Shown: piece by piece, positions 38,630-46,653 of the stretch
How positions within the stretch are numbered: the first letter of the stretch is position 1
Layout of the letters: every line of letters starts with the position of its first letter
NCBI RefSeq assembly: GCF_009909145.1
Contig: NZ_JAAAPJ010000007.1
Location: 310,001 to 374,000, forward strand
DNA from: Corallococcus silvisoli
GTDB taxonomy: Bacteria > Myxococcota > Myxococcia > Myxococcales > Myxococcaceae
Reading direction: 5' to 3'
Length of the DNA: 64,000 nt
The notes under the pieces: generated by a model
What the model saw: only the letters and a program-made list of their open reading frames with translations
Database searches by the model: none
Told to the model about the DNA's origin: nothing
Made by a program: the position numbers and the translations under genes

Positions 38630-39538
38630 ATGCTCTCCGTCCTCCTCGCCGGGCTGCTGACGCAGACGGCGCCGCCGGTCCCCGCCCGCCAGCAGGGCGT
38701 GCCCATTGGGCGGGGCGACAAGGTTCCCACCGTGGTGTTGAGCGCGCCGTCCGGCGGATGGACGGTGGACCGGATGCTGCGCATCGAAGGTCAGGTGAGC
38801 GACCCCACGGTGGATCCAGTGGTGGTGTCCATCAACGGCGACCGCTACCTGATGCGCACCGCGGGCGGGCGCTTCAGCCGCAAGTTCCCGGCGGCCAGCG
38901 GCAAGAACATCGTGACGGTGATGGCCACCAACAAGGGCGGCACGGCGCGCGCGCAGGCGACGAGCTACGCGCAGGTGCCGCCGGTGCCGCTCAAGGCCAT
39001 CCTCACGAGCGACACGGACGGCGTCTACACGGACCTGCACATCTACGAGCCCACCGACGCGAGCAGCGAGGGGGACACGCTGGACGTGAAGGCGATGGCG
39101 CACGTGTACTGGGCGGACACGAACAGCCCGTCTGGCGGCACGTTCTTCCTGAACGAGCAGGGGGGCGACTTCGACCAGCCGGCGTACGGTCCGTACCTCT
39201 ACATCCACCGCGCGCCGCCCAAGGGCGTGTACCTCATCGCGACGAACTACTGGCCCAGCGGGGACAAGGCGCACACGGTGGCCACGCTCAACCTGGCGCT
39301 CTTCGAGGGCACGCCGGGCGAGGTCCGCCGCCGCGTGCGCATCCCGCTGGCGACGCCGGGCACCACGCGCGTGCTCGCGTGGGTGAACATCCTGGGCGAC
39401 GGGCAGGCGGAGGTGTACGTGCCCTCCGCGGATCCAAAGCCCACGGGCAAGCGGTGGCCCACGAACCTGGACGCGGCGCTCAAGGAGCTCCAGACGAGCG
39501 GCGACTCCGGCGAAGGCGAAGGCGAAGGCGGCTACTGA
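38630..39538 (+). CDS. YfaP-like DUF2135 protein, secreted, 302 aa
   Basis: First gene of the macroglobulin operon. An N-terminal hydrophobic signal leads to an Ig-like beta domain (SAPSGGWTVDRMLRIEGQV) and a C-terminal DUF2135 domain with the motif DTDGVYTDLHIYEP and the late strand GPYLYIHRAPPKGVYLIATN. Both features match E. coli YfaP, where the function is unknown. The tail ends in a small (GGCGAA)x3 hexanucleotide repeat giving GEGEGEGG. The ATG at 38630 begins a normal signal peptide; longer in-frame upstream sequence has no coding character. The gene probably provides a surface- or wall-associated partner of the macroglobulin. Confidence 0.8.
   Translation: MLSVLLAGLLTQTAPPVPARQQGVPIGRGDKVPTVVLSAPSGGWTVDRMLRIEGQVSDPTVDPVVVSINGDRYLMRTAGGRFSRKFPAASGKNIVTVMATNKGGTARAQATSYAQVPPVPLKAILTSDTDGVYTDLHIYEPTDASSEGDTLDVKAMAHVYWADTNSPSGGTFFLNEQGGDFDQPAYGPYLYIHRAPPKGVYLIATNYWPSGDKAHTVATLNLALFEGTPGEVRRRVRIPLATPGTTRVLAWVNILGDGQAEVYVPSADPKPTGKRWPTNLDAALKELQTSGDSGEGEGEGGY
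39509..39526 (+). repeat. three tandem GGCGAA hexamers in the DUF2135 gene
   Basis: Three exact copies of GGCGAA just before the stop codon encode alternating Gly-Glu. The tract could vary in length by slippage without changing the frame. Confidence 0.5.
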
Positions 39539-39569
39539 CCCGCTCGCCGCTCCCGGCCCGGCCCTCGCC

Positions 39570-40346
39570 ATGCGCGTCCTGATGCTCGCACTGTCGCTGC
39601 ACGTCGTCCCGGCTCCTCCGGTGGAGCAGGGGGCGGCGTTGCCGTCGCAGGCGCGGCGGTCCACGGAGTCCGGGGTGGCTTCCGCGACGCCCTCGGCCGC
39701 TTCGACGCCCCCGGCCCGCGCAGGGGCATCCGCCCTGCCCGTGTCCGCGACGCCATCGACGGCCGCGATGCCCACGTCCCGCGAAGGGGCCGCCGTCCCA
39801 GCCGAGCCCGGTTCCGCGGAGACGCGCGCCCGGTTGTTGCGCCGCGAGGTCGCGCAGGTGTCGCTCGCGCAGGTGCGGGCTCCGGATGCGGAGTGGCAGC
39901 CCGCGCAGCGCGACTGCGCGGGCCTCATCCGCTACGCGTACCGCACGGCCTACCGGCGCGTGGCCTCGGAGCGGCTCGCCACGCCGCTGTGGCAGGACGC
40001 GCGCGGCGTGCCCTCCGACTTCGCGGACGCGGAGACGCTCCTCACCCGGAGCTTCCTCCCGCTGGGCCGGGGAAGCTCCGCGCGCGAGCAGCTTCGCACC
40101 GGCGACGTGGTGGCCTTCCGCCAGGACCACGACGCGGGGCCCGTCTTCCACTTGATGCTCGTGGTGCGCCCGGAGGACCGGGCCCATGCGCCCGCGCGCG
40201 TCGTCTACCACCCCGGTGAGCCGGGCGCCCGCGTGCGCACCGGCGTCCTGGACTCGCTCGCCACGGAGGCGCCGCTGGAGTGGCGCCCCGTGCCGGCCAA
40301 CGCCGCCTTCCTCGGCTTCTTCCGCTTCAAGGAGTGGATGTCATGA
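39570..40346 (+). CDS. YfaT-like DUF1175 protein with NlpC/P60-like Cys, 258 aa
   Basis: Signal peptide, then an Ala/Pro/Thr-rich low-complexity stretch (to ~residue 85), then a DUF1175 domain. The sequence RDCAGLIRYAYR (Cys116) followed ~78 residues later by VFHLMLVV (His194) looks like the catalytic Cys-His pair of NlpC/P60 cysteine peptidases, where DCSGL..Y and an HVG-type strand occupy the same places. This suggests a wall-peptide hydrolase or amidase, but family DUF1175 has no established function, so this is inference from pattern. The stop overlaps the next start by ATGA, so translation is coupled to the DUF2138 gene. Confidence 0.75.
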   Translation: MRVLMLALSLHVVPAPPVEQGAALPSQARRSTESGVASATPSAASTPPARAGASALPVSATPSTAAMPTSREGAAVPAEPGSAETRARLLRREVAQVSLAQVRAPDAEWQPAQRDCAGLIRYAYRTAYRRVASERLATPLWQDARGVPSDFADAETLLTRSFLPLGRGSSAREQLRTGDVVAFRQDHDAGPVFHLMLVVRPEDRAHAPARVVYHPGEPGARVRTGVLDSLATEAPLEWRPVPANAAFLGFFRFKEWMS

Positions 40347-41938
40347 CGTCTCCCGTGAGCCCGCCTCCCGCACCCAAGCGGCCAGGGCCCTCGTCCGCCG
40401 CGCGCATCGCGCTCATCGGCGCCCTCGTGGTGGGCGTGGGCGTGGGGGCCTTCGTCCTCGGCCGCCGGGGCGCTGGCGGAGAGGACCGCACCGGCCCCGC
40501 CTTCTCCTCCGGCGACCCCAAGGGCCCGCCGTCCGCCGGCGCCACCGTGGAGGGCATGCCGGAGGTCCCTTCGGAGCCCACCAAGATGGACGTGCCCGGC
40601 GCCTCCGCCACCGCCGCCATCTGGGTGGACGTGCACGCGCCCGCGAAGGTGCGCGACGCGCTGATGCGCAACGCGTGGCTGAAGTCGCAGTGGGACCAGC
40701 CGCTGGGCCAGGGCTTCGTCAGCGGGTGGGCCGCGTTCCTCGGCTCCACCGGCACCGACCTCAAGGCGTCCTTCAAGGGCGCGGTGCTGGACGTGGTGGC
40801 GGGCCCGCTGCTCGACACGCCCTTCCGCACCGTGTGGTTCAGCGGTGACGCGCGCGCGGGGACCCCCGCCCTCATCGTCCCCAAGGCGAACAAGGCGTCG
40901 CGCGCGGCGTGGGAGGCGCTGGACGCGGTGGCCCGGCGCGGGGGGATGACCGCGGACAGCTGCCCGGCCCAGACGGAGAAGGCCCCCGAGGGCGGCTTCC
41001 AGCTGTCGCGGTGGCTGGTCGCGGAGCAGACCGTGTGGGCCGCCCGCACGAAGGACCGGCTGGTGCTCGCGCGTCACCCCGTGGTGGTGCTCCAGGGCCT
41101 GTGCGCGCCGCTGCCGGAGCTGGAAGCGAAGGACGGCGTGGACGTGGAGGTGGGCTTCGATCCCGAGGCCTACGGCCGCGACGCGCAGCTCTTCACCCAC
41201 GTGCTGGGGCTGGGGGCGGACACGCGGCTCCAGTTCGGAGTGGAGGGCGACCGGCTGGTGGGCCGGGGCATCGCCGGGAAGCTCCTGGAGAACGTGGCGC
41301 CGCTCGACAGCGCGCCCCTGTCCGACGAGCTGCTCAAGCTGGTGCCGGAGGAGACGCCGGTGCTGCTCGCGTTCCAGCTCAAGCTGCCCGAGTCGCTGGA
41401 GCCCGCGCGGCTGAAGACCTTCTGGACGGAGGGCGGCGGCGCCACGCGCACGCGTCAGGTGGCGCTGGTGTGGACGCCTCGGGGCAGCCGGTCGCTGGAG
41501 CCGGAGCTGGCCCTGCTGTGGGGCCGCGAGGAGGACGCGGACGGGCTGGCCGCGCTGTTCTCCGGCGGCTCGCGGACGCTGACGCGCGCCACGCTGTGCC
41601 GGCACGTGGTGCTGGCCACCAGCGCGGAGGAGGTGGAGCGGCTGAAGAAGGCCTGTGAAGGCCGCGCGCCCAACCTGCTGAATGCCGCGGGCCCGGTGGT
41701 GACGGGGCTGCGCACGCCCGCGTCGGTGGTGTTCGGCGTCAACACGGGAAGGCTGTTGAGTGGGCTCGCGATGGACGGCTACACGTCCGAGGCGCGCGTG
41801 GACCGCGCGTCGCCCCTGCCCAAGGTGGCTCCGCCGGAAATCGAGGCGGCCCGCCGTGACCTGGAAGCCCTGCCGTACCTGGGGCTTCGCGGCACCGTGA
41901 AGGGCGACGCCCTGGTGCCGGGAGGATTTGGAACATGA
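40343..41938 (+). CDS. YfaA-like DUF2138 protein, membrane-anchored, 531 aa
   Basis: A Pro-rich cytoplasmic N-terminus is followed by one membrane helix (IALIGALVVGVGVGAFVLG, ~24-42) and a large periplasmic part, giving an N-in/C-out anchor. The pattern of the DUF2138 family is visible (WVDVHAPAKVRDALMR; ARTKDRLVLARHPVV; LEPELALLWGREEDADGL). Length is near that of E. coli YfaA (562). The function is unknown; as the only anchored member of the operon it could tether the macroglobulin complex to the inner membrane. Start overlaps the DUF1175 stop and its own stop overlaps the macroglobulin ATG (ATGA at 41935-41938). Confidence 0.8.
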   Translation: MTSPVSPPPAPKRPGPSSAARIALIGALVVGVGVGAFVLGRRGAGGEDRTGPAFSSGDPKGPPSAGATVEGMPEVPSEPTKMDVPGASATAAIWVDVHAPAKVRDALMRNAWLKSQWDQPLGQGFVSGWAAFLGSTGTDLKASFKGAVLDVVAGPLLDTPFRTVWFSGDARAGTPALIVPKANKASRAAWEALDAVARRGGMTADSCPAQTEKAPEGGFQLSRWLVAEQTVWAARTKDRLVLARHPVVVLQGLCAPLPELEAKDGVDVEVGFDPEAYGRDAQLFTHVLGLGADTRLQFGVEGDRLVGRGIAGKLLENVAPLDSAPLSDELLKLVPEETPVLLAFQLKLPESLEPARLKTFWTEGGGATRTRQVALVWTPRGSRSLEPELALLWGREEDADGLAALFSGGSRTLTRATLCRHVVLATSAEEVERLKKACEGRAPNLLNAAGPVVTGLRTPASVVFGVNTGRLLSGLAMDGYTSEARVDRASPLPKVAPPEIEAARRDLEALPYLGLRGTVKGDALVPGGFGT

Positions 41939-44900
41939 AGACGTCCCTGCGTTTCGCGGCCCTGGCCGCGCTCCTGCTGTCCGGCGTGGCGCTGGCCAAG
42001 CCGCTCTACATCACCGTTCCCCGCTCCTACGGCAGCGGCGAGCCGGTGGCGGTGGACGTCGCCTTCGAGGACAAGGGCCCCGTCGAGCTGCGCGTGCTCA
42101 AGCCCGCGGACCTGGACGCGTTCATCCGCGCGCAGGGCGACCTGCGGCGCGCGTACCAGGCGCCGCCCACGCTGCTCAACCCGGGCCGCGCCCTGAGCCG
42201 CGGCCTCAACGCCGTGCGCCTGCCGGGCCTCACGCTGATGGAGTCGCTGTCGCCGGCCTTCCGCCAGGAGGTCAGCGACGCGCTGCCCCATGCGCCCGCG
42301 GAGACGTCCTCGGGCGAGCCGCTGGCGAAGGTGGCCGAGGGGCCGGAGAAGCTGGTGGGCACGCCGCCGGGCTTCACGGTGGTGCGCAGCCAGTGGCTCA
42401 ACCTGGACCTGGGCGGCGCGGACCGGGACTTCAACGTGCCGGGCTTCGACACCGGCAACGCCAGCGGCGGCTTCCAGGAGCGCCGCGTGCTGCTCGCGCC
42501 GCTGCCCGCGGGCACCTACGTGCTCCAGCTGGTGCAGGGCCGCGTGGAGGGGCAGGTGGTGCTCGTCGTCAGCGACGTCACCGTGCAGCTCAAGCAGACC
42601 GACGGCCAGGTGCTGGTGCGCGTGGCGGGGAGGGACCAACAGCCGCGCAAGGGCGCTCGGGTGCAGGTGTACCTGCCCACGGGCAAGGGCCCGGAGGGCA
42701 CGACGGACGACCAGGGCGAGGTGACGCTCGCGGTGGCGGAGCCGCGCATCATCGCGACGGTGACGGCCGGGCAGGACACGGCCATCGTGGACACGGACTT
42801 CTACTCCGCGCTGGCGGTGGCGCCGGACGTGTTCATCTACAGCGACCGGCCCATCTACAAGCCGGGCAACGAGGTGAAGTTCCGCGGGCTCGTGCGCCAG
42901 CCGGACACGTTCCTGGCGCGGCTGTTCACGCCGAAGCAGCGCGACGTGCGCGTGAAGCTGGTGTCGCAGGAGGGCCGCGAAATCACCACGCGCGCGGCGG
43001 TGGATGAGTTCGGCGCGTTCAACGGCACGCTGAAGGTGCCGGACGACCTGGGCACGGGCGTGCTGCGCATCGAGGCGGCCCTGGACACGCGCCCCTACCA
43101 GGGCGAGGCGCGCGTGCAGGACTACGTGAAGCCCACGTTCTACCTGGAGGTGCAGCCGGCGTCGGAGACGGTGGTGCCCGGCTCGACGGTGAGCGTGACG
43201 GTGCGCGCGCGCCGGTACGCGGGCGGCGTGCCGAAGGGCGCCAGGTACGAGGTGTTCCTCTACCGCAGCCTGCTGGACGCGCCCGCCTGGGTGGACGACG
43301 CGGGCAAGGGCGGCCAGGGCAGCGCGGTGACGTACGGCACCGCCTCCAGCAGCGAGGGCAAGCTGAGCGTGCCGGAGCGGCTGTACTCCTCCGTCGCGGA
43401 GCGCGAGGCCAGCGACGACCCGTGGTCCACCGCGAGCGCGTTCGACGCGGAGGGCGCGGCCGAGGTGACGGTCGCCGTCCCCGCGCTCAAGCCGGGCGAG
43501 GAGCGGCTGCCGTACCGCTACAGCCTCACCGTGCGCGCGCGGGATGACCAGGAGACGTTCGCCACCGGCACCGCCGCCTTCTTCCTGTCGAAGGTGGAGG
43601 TGCTGGGCGTGGCGCGGTACTCGGACGCGGTGGTGGCGAAGGGCTCGGACGCGCAGCTGTCCGTGCGCGCCACCACGCTGTCCGGCAAGCCCTACGGCGT
43701 CACCACCGGCGAGGTGGCCTTCGTGCTGCGCCGCGCGGACGGCAGCGAGAAGACGCTGGGCACGCAGGCCTTCACCACGCAGCAGGACGGCACGTCGCGC
43801 CAGAAGGTGCCCACCGCGGACGTGGGCACGGTGCTCGCGCGCGTGACGGTGAAGGACAAGAAGGGCGAGGCGTGGACGGGCGAGGAGTCGCTGCTCGTCA
43901 TCGGCGGCGCGGACGAGCCCGTGGCGCAGGTGCCCAACCTCACGCTCGCGTCGCTGTCCGGCACGCTGGCGCCGGGCGACAGCGCGAAGCTGGTGGCGCT
44001 GCTGCCGGATGGCTGGGGGCAGGGCGGCCGGGACGCGGGGCCCGTGTGGGTGACGCTGACGGGCGCGAGCCTCTACGGCACCACGGTGGTGCAGCTGAAG
44101 GGCCGCACGCTGGTGCACGCCTTCCCGGTGGAGAAGCGCTTCGGCAGCGCGGTGTACGCGTCCGTGGCCTACCCCACGGCGACGGGCCGCTGGGAGGAGC
44201 GGACGGTGGCCTTCCGCGTGGTGCCCAAGGAGCGCACGCTCACCGTGTCGTTGCAGCCGCGCCGCGCGGAGGCCCTGCCGCTCACCGAGCAGGCCGTGGA
44301 CGTGCGCGTCACCGACAGCGACGGCAACGGCGTCTCCGCGCAGCTGTCCGTGGGCGTGGTGGACAAGGCCGTCTACGCCATCCAGGGCGAGTTCCGCCCG
44401 GGCGTGCTGGACTTCTTCTATCCGCCGGCGCGCGACAACGTGACGAACTTCTATTCGGCGGAGTTCCAGGGCTACGGCTACGGCGAGCAGCTGGCGCGCA
44501 AGCTGGCGGGGCTGCCGGACCACGCGTTCGCGTCCATCAAGCCGCCCAGCCGTCAGGCGAAGGACCTGGAGAAGGACACCGCGCACTGGGACCCGGCGGT
44601 GGTCACGGACCGCGACGGCCGCGCGACGGTGCGCTTCACGCTGCCCTCCAACCAGACGCTGTGGGTGGTGACGGCGGTGGCGGCGGACACGTCCGGCCGC
44701 TTCGGTGAAGGCACGGCGGAGTTCGCCACGCGCGGCGGGCTCAACCTCTACGCGGCGCTGCCGCAGTTCCTGCGCGAGGGCGACGAGGCGCTGGCGTCCG
44801 TGCGGCTGGCCGCCGGTGAGAAGTCCAAGGGCAGCCAGGTGCTGGACGTGCGCCTGCAGCCGGGCGGCTCGCTCCAGGCGGAGGTGCTCCAGCGCAAGGT

Positions 44901-46650
44901 GGAGCTGGGCCAGGGCGGCGAGCAGGTGGTGCCGGTGACGCTGCGCGCGGCGAAGACGGGCCCCGCGCAGCTGGCGGTGGACGTGACGGGCGGCAGGGAT
45001 CCGCTGCGCGACCTGAAGCGCTTCGACGTGGCGCCGGCCGCGGTGGAGGACGCGGTGCAGGTGAGCGCGTGGGGCGGTGGGGCGCTGGCCCTGGAGGCGC
45101 CGGACACGTCCGCGCTGACGCGCGTGGAGCTGGTGCTCCAGCCGTCCACGGTGGACGCGGCGCTCTCCAACGTGCGCGAGCTGCTCACGTACCCGTACGG
45201 GTGCCTGGAGCAGCTGGTCTCCACGACGGTGCCCAACGTGGCGGTGTACCAGGTGCTCCAGAAGGCGGGCGCGCTGGACAAGCTGGACCCGGAGTCGCAG
45301 GCGCTGCTGGCGGAGGCGCGCAGCCGCTCCGTGCAGGGCACGGCCCGCATCCTGGGCCTCGCGGTGAAGGGCGGCGGCTTCACCTGGTTCGGCGGCTACA
45401 GCGAGCCCAGCCTGCCGCTCACGCTCATCGCGCTGGACGGTCTGGCGTACGCGTCCGAGGCGGGGCTGGTGGACCGCGACGACGCGCGCATCGCGGAGAG
45501 CGCGAAGTGGCTGGAGGCGCAGGAGGGCCTGTCGCCGGAGTACGACGCCACCCGCGCGTACGTGCTGGCCCGGCTGCAGGGCCCGCGTCAGGCGGCGCGG
45601 GTGCGCGCGCTGGTGGAGGGCGCGAAGGTCGGGGACCTGTATCCGCTGGCGCTGGCGGTGCTGGCCGCGGAGAAGGCGGGCGTGATGAAGGAGCCCGCGC
45701 TCCAGGGCCGCGTCCAGGAGCTGGTGAAGCAGAGCGGCGAGGGCTTCGCGAAGCTCGCGGGCCTCAAGGGCGAGGCGGAGACGTCCGAGGCGTTCTACCG
45801 CTTCCCGCTCCGCCGGGTGGGCCTCACGGCCATCACCGCGCACGCGGCGTCGTTCGGGACGCTGGACGTCACGCGCGCGCGCAAGCGCATCCTGGAGATG
45901 CTGAGCGAGCCGGGCCTGTCCACCTTCGATCGGAGCACCGCCCTGCTGCACTCGCTGTGGCTGGTGGAGCGTGACGCGAAGGCCTTCAAGGGGATGGCGT
46001 CGCCGGAGGTGAAGGGCGCCGCGTCGCCGGTGAAGTTCGCGCCGCGCGGCATGGGCCTGGTCGCCGCGCTGCCCGCGGGGACGCGCACGGTGGACGTGGG
46101 CGGCTTCGACGGCGTGGCCACGCTGCGCGCCGCCGCGACGACGCCGCTCAAGGACGTGCAGCCGCGCGTGAACGGGATGTCCGTGGAGCGCGCGTACTAC
46201 GTGCTGCGCGAGGGCGGGAAGGTGAAGCTGGAGGCGGGCGCCACGGTGACGCAGGGCGAGGAGGTCTACGTGGAGCTGAAGCTGGACGCGCGCGGCGAGA
46301 ACCGGGCGCGCTCGGCGTACTACGTGGTGGAGGACGCGGTGCCGGCGGGCTTCGTCCCGCTCCAGGAGGACAAGGTCTTCCGCGGCCCGCCGCACTCGCT
46401 GCCGCTGGCCCCGGAGGCGCTCAAGCGCCGGCAGTTGGACCCCTCCCACGCCACGTTCTTCTTCGAGGAGCCGTCGTGGTGGAGCGACAGCCCGCGCACG
46501 GTGGGCTACGTGCTGCGCGCGCAGTTCGCGGGCACGTTCGCCGCGCCGCCCGCCACCATCGAGGACATGTACTCGGCGCGCATCCGGGGCCGCACGGCGC
46601 CGGACCTGCTGAAGGTGGTGCCCTCGAAGACGTCCGTGAGCGACCTGTAG
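41935..46650 (+). CDS. alpha-2-macroglobulin family protein with CLEQ thioester, 1571 aa
   Basis: A Sec signal peptide (cleavage near VALA-K) without a lipobox precedes macroglobulin domains: MG strands (IYSDRPIYKPGNEVKFRG), an MG/bait-like region, the A2M domain segment DRDGRATVRFTLPSN, and a thioester domain. The reactive motif is PYGCLEQ (Cys1090 to Gln1093), followed by a helical thioester-domain pattern (GGGFTWFGG). In human A2M and E. coli YfhM this thioester traps a protease covalently. The gene order (DUF2135, DUF1175, DUF2138, this, DUF2300) is that of yfaS/magD, a type remembered as lacking the thioester. It should reside in the periplasm and trap proteases. Translation is coupled to the upstream gene. 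Confidence 0.9.
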   Translation: MKTSLRFAALAALLLSGVALAKPLYITVPRSYGSGEPVAVDVAFEDKGPVELRVLKPADLDAFIRAQGDLRRAYQAPPTLLNPGRALSRGLNAVRLPGLTLMESLSPAFRQEVSDALPHAPAETSSGEPLAKVAEGPEKLVGTPPGFTVVRSQWLNLDLGGADRDFNVPGFDTGNASGGFQERRVLLAPLPAGTYVLQLVQGRVEGQVVLVVSDVTVQLKQTDGQVLVRVAGRDQQPRKGARVQVYLPTGKGPEGTTDDQGEVTLAVAEPRIIATVTAGQDTAIVDTDFYSALAVAPDVFIYSDRPIYKPGNEVKFRGLVRQPDTFLARLFTPKQRDVRVKLVSQEGREITTRAAVDEFGAFNGTLKVPDDLGTGVLRIEAALDTRPYQGEARVQDYVKPTFYLEVQPASETVVPGSTVSVTVRARRYAGGVPKGARYEVFLYRSLLDAPAWVDDAGKGGQGSAVTYGTASSSEGKLSVPERLYSSVAEREASDDPWSTASAFDAEGAAEVTVAVPALKPGEERLPYRYSLTVRARDDQETFATGTAAFFLSKVEVLGVARYSDAVVAKGSDAQLSVRATTLSGKPYGVTTGEVAFVLRRADGSEKTLGTQAFTTQQDGTSRQKVPTADVGTVLARVTVKDKKGEAWTGEESLLVIGGADEPVAQVPNLTLASLSGTLAPGDSAKLVALLPDGWGQGGRDAGPVWVTLTGASLYGTTVVQLKGRTLVHAFPVEKRFGSAVYASVAYPTATGRWEERTVAFRVVPKERTLTVSLQPRRAEALPLTEQAVDVRVTDSDGNGVSAQLSVGVVDKAVYAIQGEFRPGVLDFFYPPARDNVTNFYSAEFQGYGYGEQLARKLAGLPDHAFASIKPPSRQAKDLEKDTAHWDPAVVTDRDGRATVRFTLPSNQTLWVVTAVAADTSGRFGEGTAEFATRGGLNLYAALPQFLREGDEALASVRLAAGEKSKGSQVLDVRLQPGGSLQAEVLQRKVELGQGGEQVVPVTLRAAKTGPAQLAVDVTGGRDPLRDLKRFDVAPAAVEDAVQVSAWGGGALALEAPDTSALTRVELVLQPSTVDAALSNVRELLTYPYGCLEQLVSTTVPNVAVYQVLQKAGALDKLDPESQALLAEARSRSVQGTARILGLAVKGGGFTWFGGYSEPSLPLTLIALDGLAYASEAGLVDRDDARIAESAKWLEAQEGLSPEYDATRAYVLARLQGPRQAARVRALVEGAKVGDLYPLALAVLAAEKAGVMKEPALQGRVQELVKQSGEGFAKLAGLKGEAETSEAFYRFPLRRVGLTAITAHAASFGTLDVTRARKRILEMLSEPGLSTFDRSTALLHSLWLVERDAKAFKGMASPEVKGAASPVKFAPRGMGLVAALPAGTRTVDVGGFDGVATLRAAATTPLKDVQPRVNGMSVERAYYVLREGGKVKLEAGATVTQGEEVYVELKLDARGENRARSAYYVVEDAVPAGFVPLQEDKVFRGPPHSLPLAPEALKRRQLDPSHATFFFEEPSWWSDSPRTVGYVLRAQFAGTFAAPPATIEDMYSARIRGRTAPDLLKVVPSKTSVSDL

Positions 46651-46653
46651 CCC

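Noticed and set aside
41779..46449. A 1,556-codon open frame on the minus strand under the macroglobulin gene
   Set aside because: It is Arg/His/Gln-rich with no domain pattern. Such antisense frames arise from GC-rich third positions of the sense gene; the plus strand has a full set of macroglobulin motifs.
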